Shown: positions 36,608 through 45,549 of the stretch, one piece after another
Position numbering within the stretch: the stretch's first letter is position 1
Layout of the letters: each line of letters opens with the position of its first letter
Assembly: GCA_965229785.1 (NCBI GenBank)
Contig: CBDDJS010000001.1
Location: 5,952,001-6,016,000, forward strand
Direction of reading: 5' to 3'
Origin: JAWPMT01 sp965229785
GTDB taxonomy: Bacteria; Bacteroidota; Bacteroidia; Cytophagales; Cyclobacteriaceae
Length of the DNA stretch: 64,000 bases
Program-made: the position numbers and the translations under genes
The notes under the pieces: generated by a model
What the model was told of the DNA's origin: nothing
Database searches by the model: none
What the model saw: only the letters and a program-made list of their open reading frames with translations

Positions 36608-37399
36608 ATGTCAGAGATCATTATTCCAACCGCATCAGAATTTGCAGCGAAAGGTGAAACCCCGGAAGTTCTTTTTTGGGTAGGATGTGCGGGTTCATAT
36701 GACGACCGTTATAAAAGTGTGACCAAAGCCTTTGTAAAGATCCTGCACCATGTGGGAATCAAGTTTGCGGTATTGGGACCAGAAGAAACCTGTACGGGCG
36801 ATCCGGCCCGACGTGCCGGAAACGAATTCCTGTTTCAAATGCAGGCCATGGCCAATATTCAGGTACTGGATGGATATGGGATCAAAACCATTGTTACTGC
36901 GTGTCCTCATTGTTTTAATACACTGAAAAATGAATACCCGGATCTGGGCGGAAACTACGATGTTATTCACCATTCCACCTATTTGCAGCAGCTTATTGAT
37001 GGCGGGAAAGTTTCGTTGAAAGGTGGCGGAACCTTTAAAGGTAAGAAAATCACCTATCATGATTCTTGCTTCCTGGGTCGTGCTAACAATGTGTACGAGG
37101 CACCCAGAAAAGTACTGGAAGCTCTGGATGCGGAGCTCGTTGAGATGAAGCGATGCCGAACCAAAGGGTTGTGCTGTGGAGCAGGAGGGGCACAGATGTT
37201 CAAAGATGCCGAACCCGGCAGTAAGGAGATTAATATCGAAAGAGCAGAAGAAGCTTTAGATACTGGAGCCAGCACCATTGCGGTGGCGTGTCCTTTCTGC
37301 ATGACCATGATGAGTGATGGCGTAAAAAACAAGGAAAAAGAGGATCAGGTACAGGTACGGGATCTGGCAGAACTGATTGCTGAGTCGGTGGATTCTTAA
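36608..37399 (+). CDS. CCG-domain (Fe-S) binding protein (HdrB/LutA-like)
   Basis: 263 aa with two cysteine-rich CCG-type domains. The first has a Cys in FWVGCAGSYDDR, CTGDPARRAG and ACPHCFN; the second has YHDSCFLGR, GLCCGAGG and ACPFCMTMM. Such domains hold a [4Fe-4S] cluster and take part in electron transfer or disulfide chemistry. It is soluble and is the likely partner of the membrane protein encoded just upstream. Confidence 0.9.
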   Translation: MSEIIIPTASEFAAKGETPEVLFWVGCAGSYDDRYKSVTKAFVKILHHVGIKFAVLGPEETCTGDPARRAGNEFLFQMQAMANIQVLDGYGIKTIVTACPHCFNTLKNEYPDLGGNYDVIHHSTYLQQLIDGGKVSLKGGGTFKGKKITYHDSCFLGRANNVYEAPRKVLEALDAELVEMKRCRTKGLCCGAGGAQMFKDAEPGSKEINIERAEEALDTGASTIAVACPFCMTMMSDGVKNKEKEDQVQVRDLAELIAESVDS

Positions 37400-37489
37400 G
37401 TCCCTGTTTACATATTATTACTCCCAGGAAACTTTCCGCTTAGCTCCATTGTAATAAGTTTACGAAAGTCTTTTCACTACATTTGAGAC

Positions 37490-37975
37490 ATGAGAGCTGA
37501 ATTTGAGGAAATGCCAGGCCATGCCCGTTTATGGGTATACCAGGCCAACCGTTCATTAAGTAAAGAAGAAGTTGACTTACTGATCAATATCACTACCAAC
37601 TTTGTAGACCAATGGCAAGCCCATGGCAAGTCACTACGTTCCTCTTTTGAGGTGCGTTTTGATCAGTTTTTAGTGTTGGCAGTTGATGAATCTTACAATG
37701 GGGCAACGGGTTGCAGCATTGACAGTTCAGTCCAGCTGATCCGAACATTGGAGCAGCAATTGAACGTATCTTTTCTGGATCGGAGTAAAGTGGCATTACT
37801 TCAGGAGGACAAAGTGGCGTTGGAGCCATTGGCAGAATTGAAAAACCTGGCTAGTCAGGGGACGTTAACTAAAAACACGGTCGTATTCAATAATTCCGTA
37901 GCAAGTATGGATCAATACCGTGAATCATGGATGGTTCCTGCTGGAGATTCCTGGTTGAAACGCTATTTCCGGTAG
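37490..37975 (+). CDS. Conserved Bacteroidota protein, 161 aa
   Basis: I recognise it as a small family usually annotated 'ABC transporter ATPase' in Bacteroidota, but it has no Walker motifs, so that name is not supported. The fold looks alpha/beta; FLVLAVDESYNGATGCSIDSS is the most conserved-looking block. It is cytoplasmic. A TACATTTG box at 37478-37485 lies so close to the ATG that the mRNA could be leaderless. Function unknown. Confidence 0.8.
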   Translation: MRAEFEEMPGHARLWVYQANRSLSKEEVDLLINITTNFVDQWQAHGKSLRSSFEVRFDQFLVLAVDESYNGATGCSIDSSVQLIRTLEQQLNVSFLDRSKVALLQEDKVALEPLAELKNLASQGTLTKNTVVFNNSVASMDQYRESWMVPAGDSWLKRYFR

Positions 37976-38070
37976 GGTTTTTGCATGCTGTACTGTTGTA
38001 AAGTTGACCAAATACACATCCAATTGCGTCTTTTCGTCGTTAATCTAAAGTTACAAACCTATAGAGAGCT

Positions 38071-40062
38071 ATGAGGATTTTTGCCCTGATCATGTTAGTG
38101 ATCCTTTCTGCTTGCGGGTCACTCGAAAAATCAATCACAAAAGGTGATTATGATGACGTCATTCGCCGTTATGCCAATACGGCGCCGGAGAAAAATGACT
38201 CTGAGGTCAATTACCAGATTGCAGAAGCCTTCAGAAAATCCAACCGGATCGCGGAGGCTGTTCCGTTTTATAAAGTGGCCATTGATCAGGGGCACGATGA
38301 TGAAACTGCGTATTTCCACTATGCAAAGGCGCTTAAGGCTAATCAGCAGTACGATGAAGCTGAAAAAGTTTTACAGACTTACGTCAAAGATGGTCGCAAT
38401 GACCTTGTCATGGAATTGGCGGATAAGGAGCTTAGCAATTTGAATAATGTAGATGATCTGACGAAAAAGGACAATTATTACAGGATCAAGAACCTGGAAG
38501 ACATCAATACGCCGAATGCAGAGTATTCGCCAGTATATAAGAATAACTATCTGTACTTTACCTCCAATCGAGATGGAGGTAAGATCTACCGAAGCACAGG
38601 AACTCCTTTCACTGACCTTTATCGGGTTCGAACACGCGGCGCAAATGTGAACCTTCGAACACTGGAAGCATTAGATCCATTGATCAATGATCCTACGGTC
38701 AATGAAGGATCAATTACGATCTCACCTGATGGCCTTTCGATTATCTATGCGAAAGGGAACACCGGAAAAGCTACGGGCACCAATGAAGTAAACTTATTCT
38801 ATACCCGTTACCGGAATGGAAAATGGCTGGAGCCAAGACCGCTTTCGATCAATGAAGGTGATTCCTGGGATTCAACTCCGATTTTGAGCAATGATGGTAA
38901 AACCCTGTACTGGTCCAGTACGAGGCCTGGTGGTCATGGAGGCGCAGATCTTTATTCTGCCAAACTCAACCGACGCGGACGTTGGGTAGACATCCGAAAC
39001 ATGGGTCCTGACATCAATACGCCGGGAAATGAAATGTTCCCTTTTGTGTCGCAAGACGGCAGTTTATATTTTGCTTCAGACGGACATCCTGGATTCGGGA
39101 ACCTTGACATTTTTAAAGCGACCCGCAGAAGAGGGCACATTACCGTTCAGAATTTGGGTAAACCCATGAATTCGCATGCGGATGATTTCGCATATTTTGA
39201 ATTCAACCTTACCCGGGGCTTCCTGGCTTCCAATCGAAAAGGAGGGAAGGGAGATGATGATATTTACACTTTCATCAACGATGATCCCGATCTGAAAATC
39301 GTGAACTATTACCTGACAGGCACTACAGTAACCAATGATGATGGTGGAGAAAAGATCATTGTTTCCAATACCAAGGTGACACTCATCGGTGAAGACGGGA
39401 CCATATTGGATGAAGCATTTACCGGAGAAGAAGGGGAGTTTCGGTTCAGAGTGTATGGTGAGGAGAATTACAAACTACTGGCTGAAAAGACAGATTACTT
39501 CACCGTAAGAGATAACTTTTCAACTGTTGGGAAATCTGTTGATCGTACGAAATTGACGGAAACCATCACCAATGTTGACTTTGAAACAGAGATCCCGCTG
39601 GAGCGAATTGTCATCGAGAAGCCGGTGGTACTAGAAAATATCTACTATGATCTGGACAAATGGGCTATCAGGTCCGATGCGGCACTGGTGCTGGATAGTT
39701 TGGTAACGATCATGAATGATAACCCCGATATCTACATTGAGTTAGGCTCGCACACAGATGCCCGTCAAACGGATGAATATAACCTTGACCTTTCATGGAA
39801 ACGGGCAAGGTCGGCCGTGACTTACATCATCAATGCTGGGGTTGATGCGGCTAGAGTAACGGCTCGCGGTTATGGTGAATCTGAATTATTAATCGCTAAC
39901 GCAGCCAATGAGGAAGAGCATCAGAGAAACCGTCGAACTGAGTTCAAAGTGTTACGCTACAATCCCAGGGATCGTGAAGAAGAAATACCTAAGGATGGAG
40001 AGCGCGACGAATATGACCGCTTCTTCTTTGGCGATGACCTATTGGAAGACGGGAAACCTTAA
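38071..40062 (+). CDS. porE: OmpA-family lipoprotein with TPR and PD40 propeller, PorE-like
   Basis: 663 aa. Lipobox LSAC with Cys15. TPR-type helices lie at about 20-130, PD40/WD40-like propeller blades at about 145-400 (YSPVYKNNYLYFTSNRDGG, LSNDGKTLYWSSTRPGGHGG, PFVSQDGSLYFASDG), a carboxypeptidase-regulatory-like domain at about 410-500, and an OmpA C-terminal peptidoglycan-binding domain at about 520-640 (ELGSHTDARQTDEYN, RVTARGYGES). This order is that of PorE, a periplasmic component of the type IX secretion system. Bacteroidota encode several such paralogues, so the symbol is provisional. Confidence 0.75.
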   Translation: MRIFALIMLVILSACGSLEKSITKGDYDDVIRRYANTAPEKNDSEVNYQIAEAFRKSNRIAEAVPFYKVAIDQGHDDETAYFHYAKALKANQQYDEAEKVLQTYVKDGRNDLVMELADKELSNLNNVDDLTKKDNYYRIKNLEDINTPNAEYSPVYKNNYLYFTSNRDGGKIYRSTGTPFTDLYRVRTRGANVNLRTLEALDPLINDPTVNEGSITISPDGLSIIYAKGNTGKATGTNEVNLFYTRYRNGKWLEPRPLSINEGDSWDSTPILSNDGKTLYWSSTRPGGHGGADLYSAKLNRRGRWVDIRNMGPDINTPGNEMFPFVSQDGSLYFASDGHPGFGNLDIFKATRRRGHITVQNLGKPMNSHADDFAYFEFNLTRGFLASNRKGGKGDDDIYTFINDDPDLKIVNYYLTGTTVTNDDGGEKIIVSNTKVTLIGEDGTILDEAFTGEEGEFRFRVYGEENYKLLAEKTDYFTVRDNFSTVGKSVDRTKLTETITNVDFETEIPLERIVIEKPVVLENIYYDLDKWAIRSDAALVLDSLVTIMNDNPDIYIELGSHTDARQTDEYNLDLSWKRARSAVTYIINAGVDAARVTARGYGESELLIANAANEEEHQRNRRTEFKVLRYNPRDREEEIPKDGERDEYDRFFFGDDLLEDGKP

Positions 40063-40104
40063 CCTCTTCAATTAATCAAAATCGATTAATCGATCCAATA
40101 CTGA

Positions 40105-40665
40105 CTAGTTGGTTAGTACAGTCAGCTCCGTTTCATATTGAAAGATTCCTTTATCCGTTATTCTTCCTGTAATGACGAATTGCATGGAGTCGGCACTGGG
40201 GACTGCAGAAAACTTAAAGTATTGATGAAAGAATTGCAGTTGATTGATGTCAATGCCATAAGTAGGATTCTCATAAATATCCAGCGGAAGCAGTAGGTCG
40301 TTTATGTTAGATCCAGCCTGATATTCTTCATTGAAATTGTATTTGGTAAAAACATTCACTGAATCAATGAAATTGACATTGATGATTTCTTTCGGATTCT
40401 GACAAGCTAGAGCTGAATTGATCATAGGAGGCAGTAATTGAGATACCTCAATGGTTCTGGATACAGAATCCGGTCCAATTGAAAAACCCAGCTCATTTCT
40501 GTCAAATACTTCCAGATAGGGATAGATGCCGTGCTCGTTGTAGGAATAAAATAACCCCCTTGCGGATTCAATGGTCCGGTAGATGGTTGTAAATCCCTCA
40601 TGTCGGCAGCAGGATTGGAGGAATACGATTAGATAAAGACAGCCCAATGCGGTGAATTTTTTCAT
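40105..40665 (-). CDS. Small lipoprotein, unknown function
   Basis: 186 aa from ATG 40665. The frame extends 33 codons further upstream, but only this Met gives a proper signal (KKFTALGCLYLIVFLQSC) with the lipobox Cys at 19. The mature part has no recognised domain. It is exported and lipidated, probably facing the periplasm or surface. It converges with the PorE-like gene and is divergent from purM. Confidence 0.65.
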   Translation of the reverse strand: MKKFTALGCLYLIVFLQSCCRHEGFTTIYRTIESARGLFYSYNEHGIYPYLEVFDRNELGFSIGPDSVSRTIEVSQLLPPMINSALACQNPKEIINVNFIDSVNVFTKYNFNEEYQAGSNINDLLLPLDIYENPTYGIDINQLQFFHQYFKFSAVPSADSMQFVITGRITDKGIFQYETELTVLTN

Positions 40666-40837
40666 TTTCAATGTTGTTGTTTCAACCTTTAGTCCGTCGG
40701 GGATAACGCCAAGAGTTCGCGTTTCTTGTTGTCGGCTTTGGGTAAGATACAGAGATTTGCACATCGGAGCTTTGAAACTACCTGGATTTTATCTCGTTCT
40801 AAGGGAATTCTGATTTCTTTGCAGCAAAAAAGTACGC

Positions 40838-42004
40838 ATGAGTGGTCGATATGCCCAAAGAGGAGTTTCTGCGCAAAAGGAAGATGTTCACGCCGCGATC
40901 AGTAAAATCGATAAAGGACTTTACCCACAGGCCTTTTGCAAGATCGTTCCCGATCACTTGACCAACAGTGATGAACATTGTATTGTCATGCATGCGGATG
41001 GCGCTGGCACCAAATCTTCGCTGGCCTACGCCTATTGGAAAGAAACCGGAGACCTGAGTGTTTGGAAAGGCATTGCTCAGGATGCGATCATCATGAATGT
41101 CGATGATTTGCTATGCGTTGGCGCAGTTGACAATATTTTACTTTCAAGTACTATTGGCAGAAATAAACAACTTATTCCTGGTGAAGTCATTTCTGCGATC
41201 ATAAATGGGACAGAAGAAGTGCTTCAAATGCTTCGAGATAATGGTATTGGTATTACCTCTACTGGCGGAGAAACAGCGGATGTGGGAGATTTAGTAAGGA
41301 CCATCATTGTTGACAGTACCGTTACTGCTCGAATGAAAAGAGCAGATGTCATCAGTAACGACCAAATACGACCTGGTGATTTGATAGTGGGCTTGTCTTC
41401 TTTTGGTCAGGCATCTTACGAAACAGAATACAATGGTGGCATGGGCAGCAATGGCCTTACTTCCGCCCGTCACGATGTTTTTGATCACCGTTATTTCGAG
41501 AAATACCCGGAGACTTACGATGGATCCATTGCAAGAGACCTGATCTATTCAGGAAATAAATTGCTAACAGATGATGTGAATGGATCAGTCCTGGATGCCG
41601 GTAAACTGGTGCTTTCTCCGACGAGAACCTATGCGCCGATCATTAAGCAAGTGCTAAAAGAATTATCAGGACAGATCCATGGCATGGTGCATTGCAGCGG
41701 TGGCGCCCAGACCAAAGTCTTACACTTTATCAAAAATCTGAAAGTCATCAAGGATAACCTTTTTGAAATACCGCCTCTTTTTAAGCTCATACATGAGCAA
41801 AGTGGTACGGACTGGAGAGAAATGTATCAGGTCTTCAACATGGGTCACCGATTTGAGGTCTACTTACCCGAAGAATCTGCTGATGATATCCTGGAGATTG
41901 CTGAAAGTTTCAATGTACAGGCCAGAATCGTTGGGAGAGTAGAAGCGGCTGATAAAGCAAGCGTAGAAATCCACAGCAAGCAGGGGAGTTTTTTGTACGA
42001 ATAA
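40838..42004 (+). CDS. purM: Phosphoribosylformylglycinamidine cyclo-ligase (AIR synthetase)
   Basis: 388 aa. The ATP/substrate block HADGAGTKSSLAYAYW, the VDDLLCVGA segment, STGGETADVGDLV and GHRFEVYLPEESAD match PurM of the Bacteroidota type, which converts FGAM to AIR in purine synthesis with ATP. The length is somewhat above the usual 345 residues, as is normal for this phylum. It stands alone, with a repeat element after it. Confidence 0.9.
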   Translation: MSGRYAQRGVSAQKEDVHAAISKIDKGLYPQAFCKIVPDHLTNSDEHCIVMHADGAGTKSSLAYAYWKETGDLSVWKGIAQDAIIMNVDDLLCVGAVDNILLSSTIGRNKQLIPGEVISAIINGTEEVLQMLRDNGIGITSTGGETADVGDLVRTIIVDSTVTARMKRADVISNDQIRPGDLIVGLSSFGQASYETEYNGGMGSNGLTSARHDVFDHRYFEKYPETYDGSIARDLIYSGNKLLTDDVNGSVLDAGKLVLSPTRTYAPIIKQVLKELSGQIHGMVHCSGGAQTKVLHFIKNLKVIKDNLFEIPPLFKLIHEQSGTDWREMYQVFNMGHRFEVYLPEESADDILEIAESFNVQARIVGRVEAADKASVEIHSKQGSFLYE

Positions 42005-42064
42005 TTTTTGAGCTTTATTCTGTTTTTTGAGTTAATAGCTTCACAGAGTTTTATAAATCCCCCA

Positions 42065-42244
42065 TTTATGAAGCATAGCCGTCAACTTAAGGAAAAACTT
42101 TAGTAACCTCTCGTCATGGCTGGGCACCGATCGTACCGCCACTGCGGTGCCATGGCAATGACGATCTGAATTCATCTTCATTTCGATAGATTTATGACTT
42201 TTAACCCTGTATATATGCTAAGGTTGACGGCCATACCTTATTAA
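42065..42244. repeat. Imperfect palindromic repeat of about 180 bp (REP/MITE-like)
   Basis: The 343-base gap between purM and the DUF1223 gene is mostly one nested palindrome. The outer arms share 20 of 28 bases around the core GCCGTCAAC (42078-42086 and its complement near 42223-42231). Inner arms 42111-42129 and 42145-42164 are near-perfect complements (TCGTCAT...CACCG), and an alternative hairpin ACCGC/GCGGT lies in the loop. There is no ORF. It could fold as a long cruciform or RNA stem. Confidence 0.6.
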
Positions 42245-42347
42245 AGGGAGTGGTAGAAGACCGAGGATTTTGTCCACCAGCCAACAATACCACTGGGAAT
42301 AGGGCCGAGAAGTAAATTTTCAAGGGTAGAATCCCGTTATTGAGGGT

Positions 42348-43094
42348 ATGTATACTTCTGCCCTTTTCTTCTTGTTACAGCTTATTAATCCGGTTGCTGA
42401 GGCACCCTCGGAAAAACCATTTGTCATAGTTGAGTTGTTCACCTCCGAAGGATGTTCAAGTTGCCCTTCTGCAGATCGGTTACTCTCTGAAATAGTTGAT
42501 GAACAACAGTCAGATGTTGAAGTTATTGGACTTTCCTTTCACGTAGATTACTGGGATTATATCGGCTGGAAAGATCCTTATGCACGAAAGGAGTTTACAC
42601 AAAGACAAAGAGCGTATGCTTCCAAGTTGAAGAGTTATCAGGTCTACACACCACAAATGGTAGTCAATGGCAAACATGAATTTGTAGGGTCAGATCGAAG
42701 AACCTGGGCCCGGGTATTGTCTACAGAAAGCAATGAAAAACCCAATTTCAGTTTCGAGATCGATCAACTTTCAAAAGCTAAAGAAAAGTTGTCTTTTTCC
42801 GTCGCTACAAATGATCACCAAGGACTACTGTTGAACATAGCTGTTGTAGAAAGAGGGCTATCCCAACAGGTCACCCGTGGTGAGAACCGCGGTAGAAAAT
42901 TACATCACGACAATGTTGTCAGAGCTTACGATATACTCCCATTCAACCAAAGCGAACAGCAACTATCCATGGAGATTCCCTCGGATCTGGATGAGAACAA
43001 CAGTTCATTGGTGATATATTTTCAAAAAGCGAGTAATTACGAAATTGTAGGAGCGAAGCAAATTGCTCTTTCGGAGATAGGAACTCCTAATTGA
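42348..43094 (+). CDS. DUF1223 thioredoxin-like protein, exported
   Basis: 248 aa. After a short hydrophobic N-terminus it has VELFTSEGCSSCPSADRLL, the hallmark of DUF1223, with a CxxC pair in a thioredoxin fold, then LSFHVDYWDYIGWKDPYA and YTPQMVVNGKHEFVG, all family blocks. It is probably periplasmic and redox-active; the substrate is not known. DUF456 follows 15 nt later. Confidence 0.9.
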   Translation: MYTSALFFLLQLINPVAEAPSEKPFVIVELFTSEGCSSCPSADRLLSEIVDEQQSDVEVIGLSFHVDYWDYIGWKDPYARKEFTQRQRAYASKLKSYQVYTPQMVVNGKHEFVGSDRRTWARVLSTESNEKPNFSFEIDQLSKAKEKLSFSVATNDHQGLLLNIAVVERGLSQQVTRGENRGRKLHHDNVVRAYDILPFNQSEQQLSMEIPSDLDENNSSLVIYFQKASNYEIVGAKQIALSEIGTPN

Positions 43095-43109
43095 TGGTAT
43101 ATTTAAGGC

Positions 43110-43613
43110 ATGACTTATGTCTTAATTCTTCTGGCATTTATTCTTCTTGCGGGTGGGATCGTTTTTTCTGTTTTGCCACCACTTCCGGGGCCACTACTGT
43201 CTTATTTAGCACTTGTTTGTGCTCATAACAGTAGCCCTGAGGCCGCTTTTTCAAGCACAACACTGATCCTCTGGGCCATCATTGTGCTAATCATTTTAAT
43301 TGCAGATTACACCCTGCCAATTATGGCCACCAAGAAATTTGGAGGAACCAAAGCAGGTATTTGGGGTGGTGTCATTGGAACAATTGCGGGACTGATTGTA
43401 CCTATCCCTTTTGGGATCATCCTGGGACCACTTTGCGGCGCCATCATCGGCGATTTGATTGGAGGGAACAGAATCCAGGCAGCCATTAAATCAGGATTCG
43501 GATCTTTTATGGGTTTTGTGATAGCCACGAGCCTGAAAGTCCTCGTTTCTATCTGGATAGGTGTCGTGATCATGATACGCTTGGGAGGCTTTGCTTATGA
43601 TGCATTGTTTTGA
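43110..43613 (+). CDS. DUF456 membrane protein
   Basis: 167 aa, four to five Gly-rich transmembrane segments: VLPPLPGPLLSYLALV near the start, then the ATKKFGGTKAGIWGG loop and LGPLCGAIIGDLIGG. This is the DUF456 pattern. It is an inner-membrane protein of unknown role, probably co-transcribed with the DUF1223 gene. Confidence 0.9.
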   Translation: MTYVLILLAFILLAGGIVFSVLPPLPGPLLSYLALVCAHNSSPEAAFSSTTLILWAIIVLIILIADYTLPIMATKKFGGTKAGIWGGVIGTIAGLIVPIPFGIILGPLCGAIIGDLIGGNRIQAAIKSGFGSFMGFVIATSLKVLVSIWIGVVIMIRLGGFAYDALF

Positions 43614-43659
43614 CAGAGTGTCACGCTGAGATTCTCAACATATGAGACCCTATAATGAA

Positions 43660-44040
43660 CTAATAAAAAGCATCTTTAAACCACTTTACTTCTCCGGAAT
43701 CTGACCGGACGGAGATCACATCGAAACGGATATCCTTTTGCCAATTGATGGCGTGAATGTACTGATCTGCTACCTGGATGATTCTGCTACTTTGTTTTTC
43801 AGATACGAATTCCTCAGGTTCTCCGAATTTATCCTGATTTCGGAGTTTTACCTCCACGAATACCAGAAGCCTGTTGTCAAGTAAACTGATGATGTCGATC
43901 TCGCCCTTTCCATACTGATAATTCCTTTCCAGTATTTCATAGCCAGCTTCTATTAAGATTTCTTCCGCAATGTCTTCCCCTTGCTTTCCAGCATCTTTGT
44001 TCGAGGAAAACTGACCATTAAAATTTTTATTTATAGACAA
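43660..44040 (-). CDS. YraN/UPF0102 family nuclease-like protein
   Basis: 126 aa. KQGEDIAEEILIEAGYEIL, then GKGEIDIISLLDNRLLVFVEVKLR with Glu/Asp/ExK residues arranged as in Holliday-junction-resolvase-fold nucleases. The family is widely conserved and its function is not settled. Its start lies next to a candidate small RNA on the opposite strand. Confidence 0.9.
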   Translation of the reverse strand: MSINKNFNGQFSSNKDAGKQGEDIAEEILIEAGYEILERNYQYGKGEIDIISLLDNRLLVFVEVKLRNQDKFGEPEEFVSEKQSSRIIQVADQYIHAINWQKDIRFDVISVRSDSGEVKWFKDAFY

Positions 44041-44046
44041 CTCCTT

Positions 44047-44054
44047 TAATTTTG
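44047..44054 (+). promoter_or_regulatory. -7 promoter box of the candidate small RNA
   Basis: TAATTTTG is a perfect TAnnTTTG. TTT stands 19 nt upstream (44025-44027) in place of TTG. The predicted start is near 44060, where the first hairpin begins. Confidence 0.45.
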
Positions 44055-44059
44055 TGTCA

Positions 44060-44130
44060 CTACAGTCGCCCGACTGTAGCCTTTAGTTGTTTTGGGAGCA
44101 ATCTGATTTATATCGGATTGCTCTTTTTTT
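44060..44130 (+). ncRNA. Candidate small RNA, about 71 nt
   Basis: Between the divergent yraN-like start and the oxidoreductase stop lies a unit with no ORF: a promoter box, a perfect 9-bp hairpin with 2-nt loop (44060-44079), a 16-nt linker and a 12-bp terminator hairpin followed by seven T. No plus-strand gene ends here (the nearest stop is at 43613), so the terminator has no other obvious purpose. No known RNA family is recognised. Confidence 0.45.
44096..44130 (+). terminator. Strong rho-independent terminator
   Basis: Stem 44096-44107 / 44112-44123 (12 bp with one G-U), loop of 4, then seven T (44124-44130). It faces right. Confidence 0.8.
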
Positions 44131-44199
44131 CTTCAACAAAGTAACGCTGGTTCTCGAAAGATTGACATCTTAAGTGGTTTTAGGCACCTTTCTAAGCAT

Positions 44200-44217
44200 C
44201 TTGAGCTTGTCGAAGGG
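44200..44217. repeat. Dispersed-repeat fragment
   Basis: CTTGAGCTTGTCGAAGGG is the core of a palindromic intergenic repeat common in Bacteroidota. A related fragment (GTGTCACGCTGAG) sits at about 43618. The rest of 44131-44329 shows nothing else. Confidence 0.4.
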
Positions 44218-44329
44218 TATTTTTAGATCAAGCAATTTTTCTAGGGACCGTCAACAAAATATTCTATTTATCAATAAACTGGAGATCATTCGAATAAATA
44301 TCATTACTCCATGAGTTTTCCGATTGATC

Positions 44330-45433
44330 CTATTTTTTCAACATCACTTTCTTTCCAGTCCTCGCGCTTTCTTTCGCAGCATCTAAAATTTCTACGACGA
44401 GTAAATTATTTTCTAAAGCAGAGACATCATGATCTTCAATAGTCAGTCCGTTTTTCACCACTGATGCCAATAAAGCAAAGGGATCATTTCTGGATGCAGG
44501 CAATGGGTCTGCTTTCGACGCAGTTGCTTTATCCTGTCCAGCCAATCTTATGCGAATGTCAGATCCATTGTCACTAATGACATAACCTGTTGCCCCATAC
44601 ACTTCCATGTCTTTACGGTTAAAAGGCCAGTTCCAGGAAGCTTCAAGAATAGCCGTCATGGTTTCATATTCGAGCAAGATCACGGCTTCATCATCCACTT
44701 TTGGATATTTGTCTGGTTTATAGGTTTTGGTGATGGCTGTGACAGAAACAGGTCTTTCACCTCGTGTAAGCCAGGTGGTCAAATTCGCTCCGTAACAACC
44801 GAAATCAGTAACTGCCCCACCTCCATTTTGAACGGGATCTGTTAACCAATCCAGGAATTCCTGATTGACCCCAATTTCGATGGGTCCTTCATGCCCATCC
44901 CTCACGATCACTTTTCTCAACGCTCCCAGTTGATCGGCTTGTACCATTTCATAAGCTTTGGTATTGGTGGCATACCAGGAAGTTTCATAATTCGTAAGCA
45001 AATGAATGTTGTGTTTTCCAGCCAGTCGGGCCATTTCCTTAGCGTGCTCCATACTCACTGCGAGGGGTTTTTCCACCATCACATGAATGCCACGGGGCGC
45101 AAAGAACTGTACCACTTCTAGGTGCTCGTATATGGAACCAAAAGCGGTAACTGCTTCTACATTGACTGCTTCAACCATGGATTCCATGGAAGGATAGACC
45201 AAGTCCATGGATAGGTTGTGTTGTTTCATGTAGCGTTGAGCCAGATCCTGATTGGGTTCGACAATCCCGACAATTTCAATGTCTCCTCGATCTTCCCTAC
45301 CCAAGATCCAGTGAACATGGGTGTGGGTGAGGCCTACTACGCCGACCTTTAGCGGTGCATTTTCTTGTGCACTGAGATCAATGAAACTCAGAGCCAGCAG
45401 AAGGGGTAATATTATCCTGATCATAATGGGCAA
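44330..45433 (-). CDS. Gfo/Idh/MocA family oxidoreductase, exported
   Basis: 367 aa. A signal peptide (MIRIILPLLLALSFIDLSAQ, probably from Met4) is followed by a Rossmann segment VGVVGLTHTHVHWIL and the EKPLAVSMEHAKEMA block with the conserved Lys of the family. DFGCYGANLTTWL supplies the usual catalytic-region residues. Members use NAD(P) on sugars or related alcohols; an exported copy suggests periplasmic carbohydrate use or a glycosidase-like role. It has no partner genes. Start codon 45433 or 45424. Confidence 0.85.
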   Translation of the reverse strand: MPIMIRIILPLLLALSFIDLSAQENAPLKVGVVGLTHTHVHWILGREDRGDIEIVGIVEPNQDLAQRYMKQHNLSMDLVYPSMESMVEAVNVEAVTAFGSIYEHLEVVQFFAPRGIHVMVEKPLAVSMEHAKEMARLAGKHNIHLLTNYETSWYATNTKAYEMVQADQLGALRKVIVRDGHEGPIEIGVNQEFLDWLTDPVQNGGGAVTDFGCYGANLTTWLTRGERPVSVTAITKTYKPDKYPKVDDEAVILLEYETMTAILEASWNWPFNRKDMEVYGATGYVISDNGSDIRIRLAGQDKATASKADPLPASRNDPFALLASVVKNGLTIEDHDVSALENNLLVVEILDAAKESARTGKKVMLKK

Positions 45434-45480
45434 TCTACTGGCTACCCGTTATCGATCAAAATCAACGTTGCCGTAAAACA

Positions 45481-45529
45481 AAAAATCCCGACTCACCCTG
45501 CTACAACGCAGGTACATGCCGGGATTTTT
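45481..45529 (-). terminator. Terminator after htpG
   Basis: AAAAATCCCG and CGGGATTTTT form a perfect 10-bp stem, with an inner CCTGC/GCAGG stem. It faces the end of htpG on the minus strand and ends in T residues on both strands, so it may work both ways. Confidence 0.75.
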
Positions 45530-45549
45530 AAGACATTTATGATAAAATT

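Noticed and set aside
37490..37975. ABC transporter ATPase
   Set aside because: The usual database name for this family, but there is no Walker A, signature or Walker B motif.
40666..40764. Upstream extension of the small lipoprotein
   Set aside because: It precedes a good signal peptide and lipobox with a polar stretch, so the internal ATG at 40665 is preferred.
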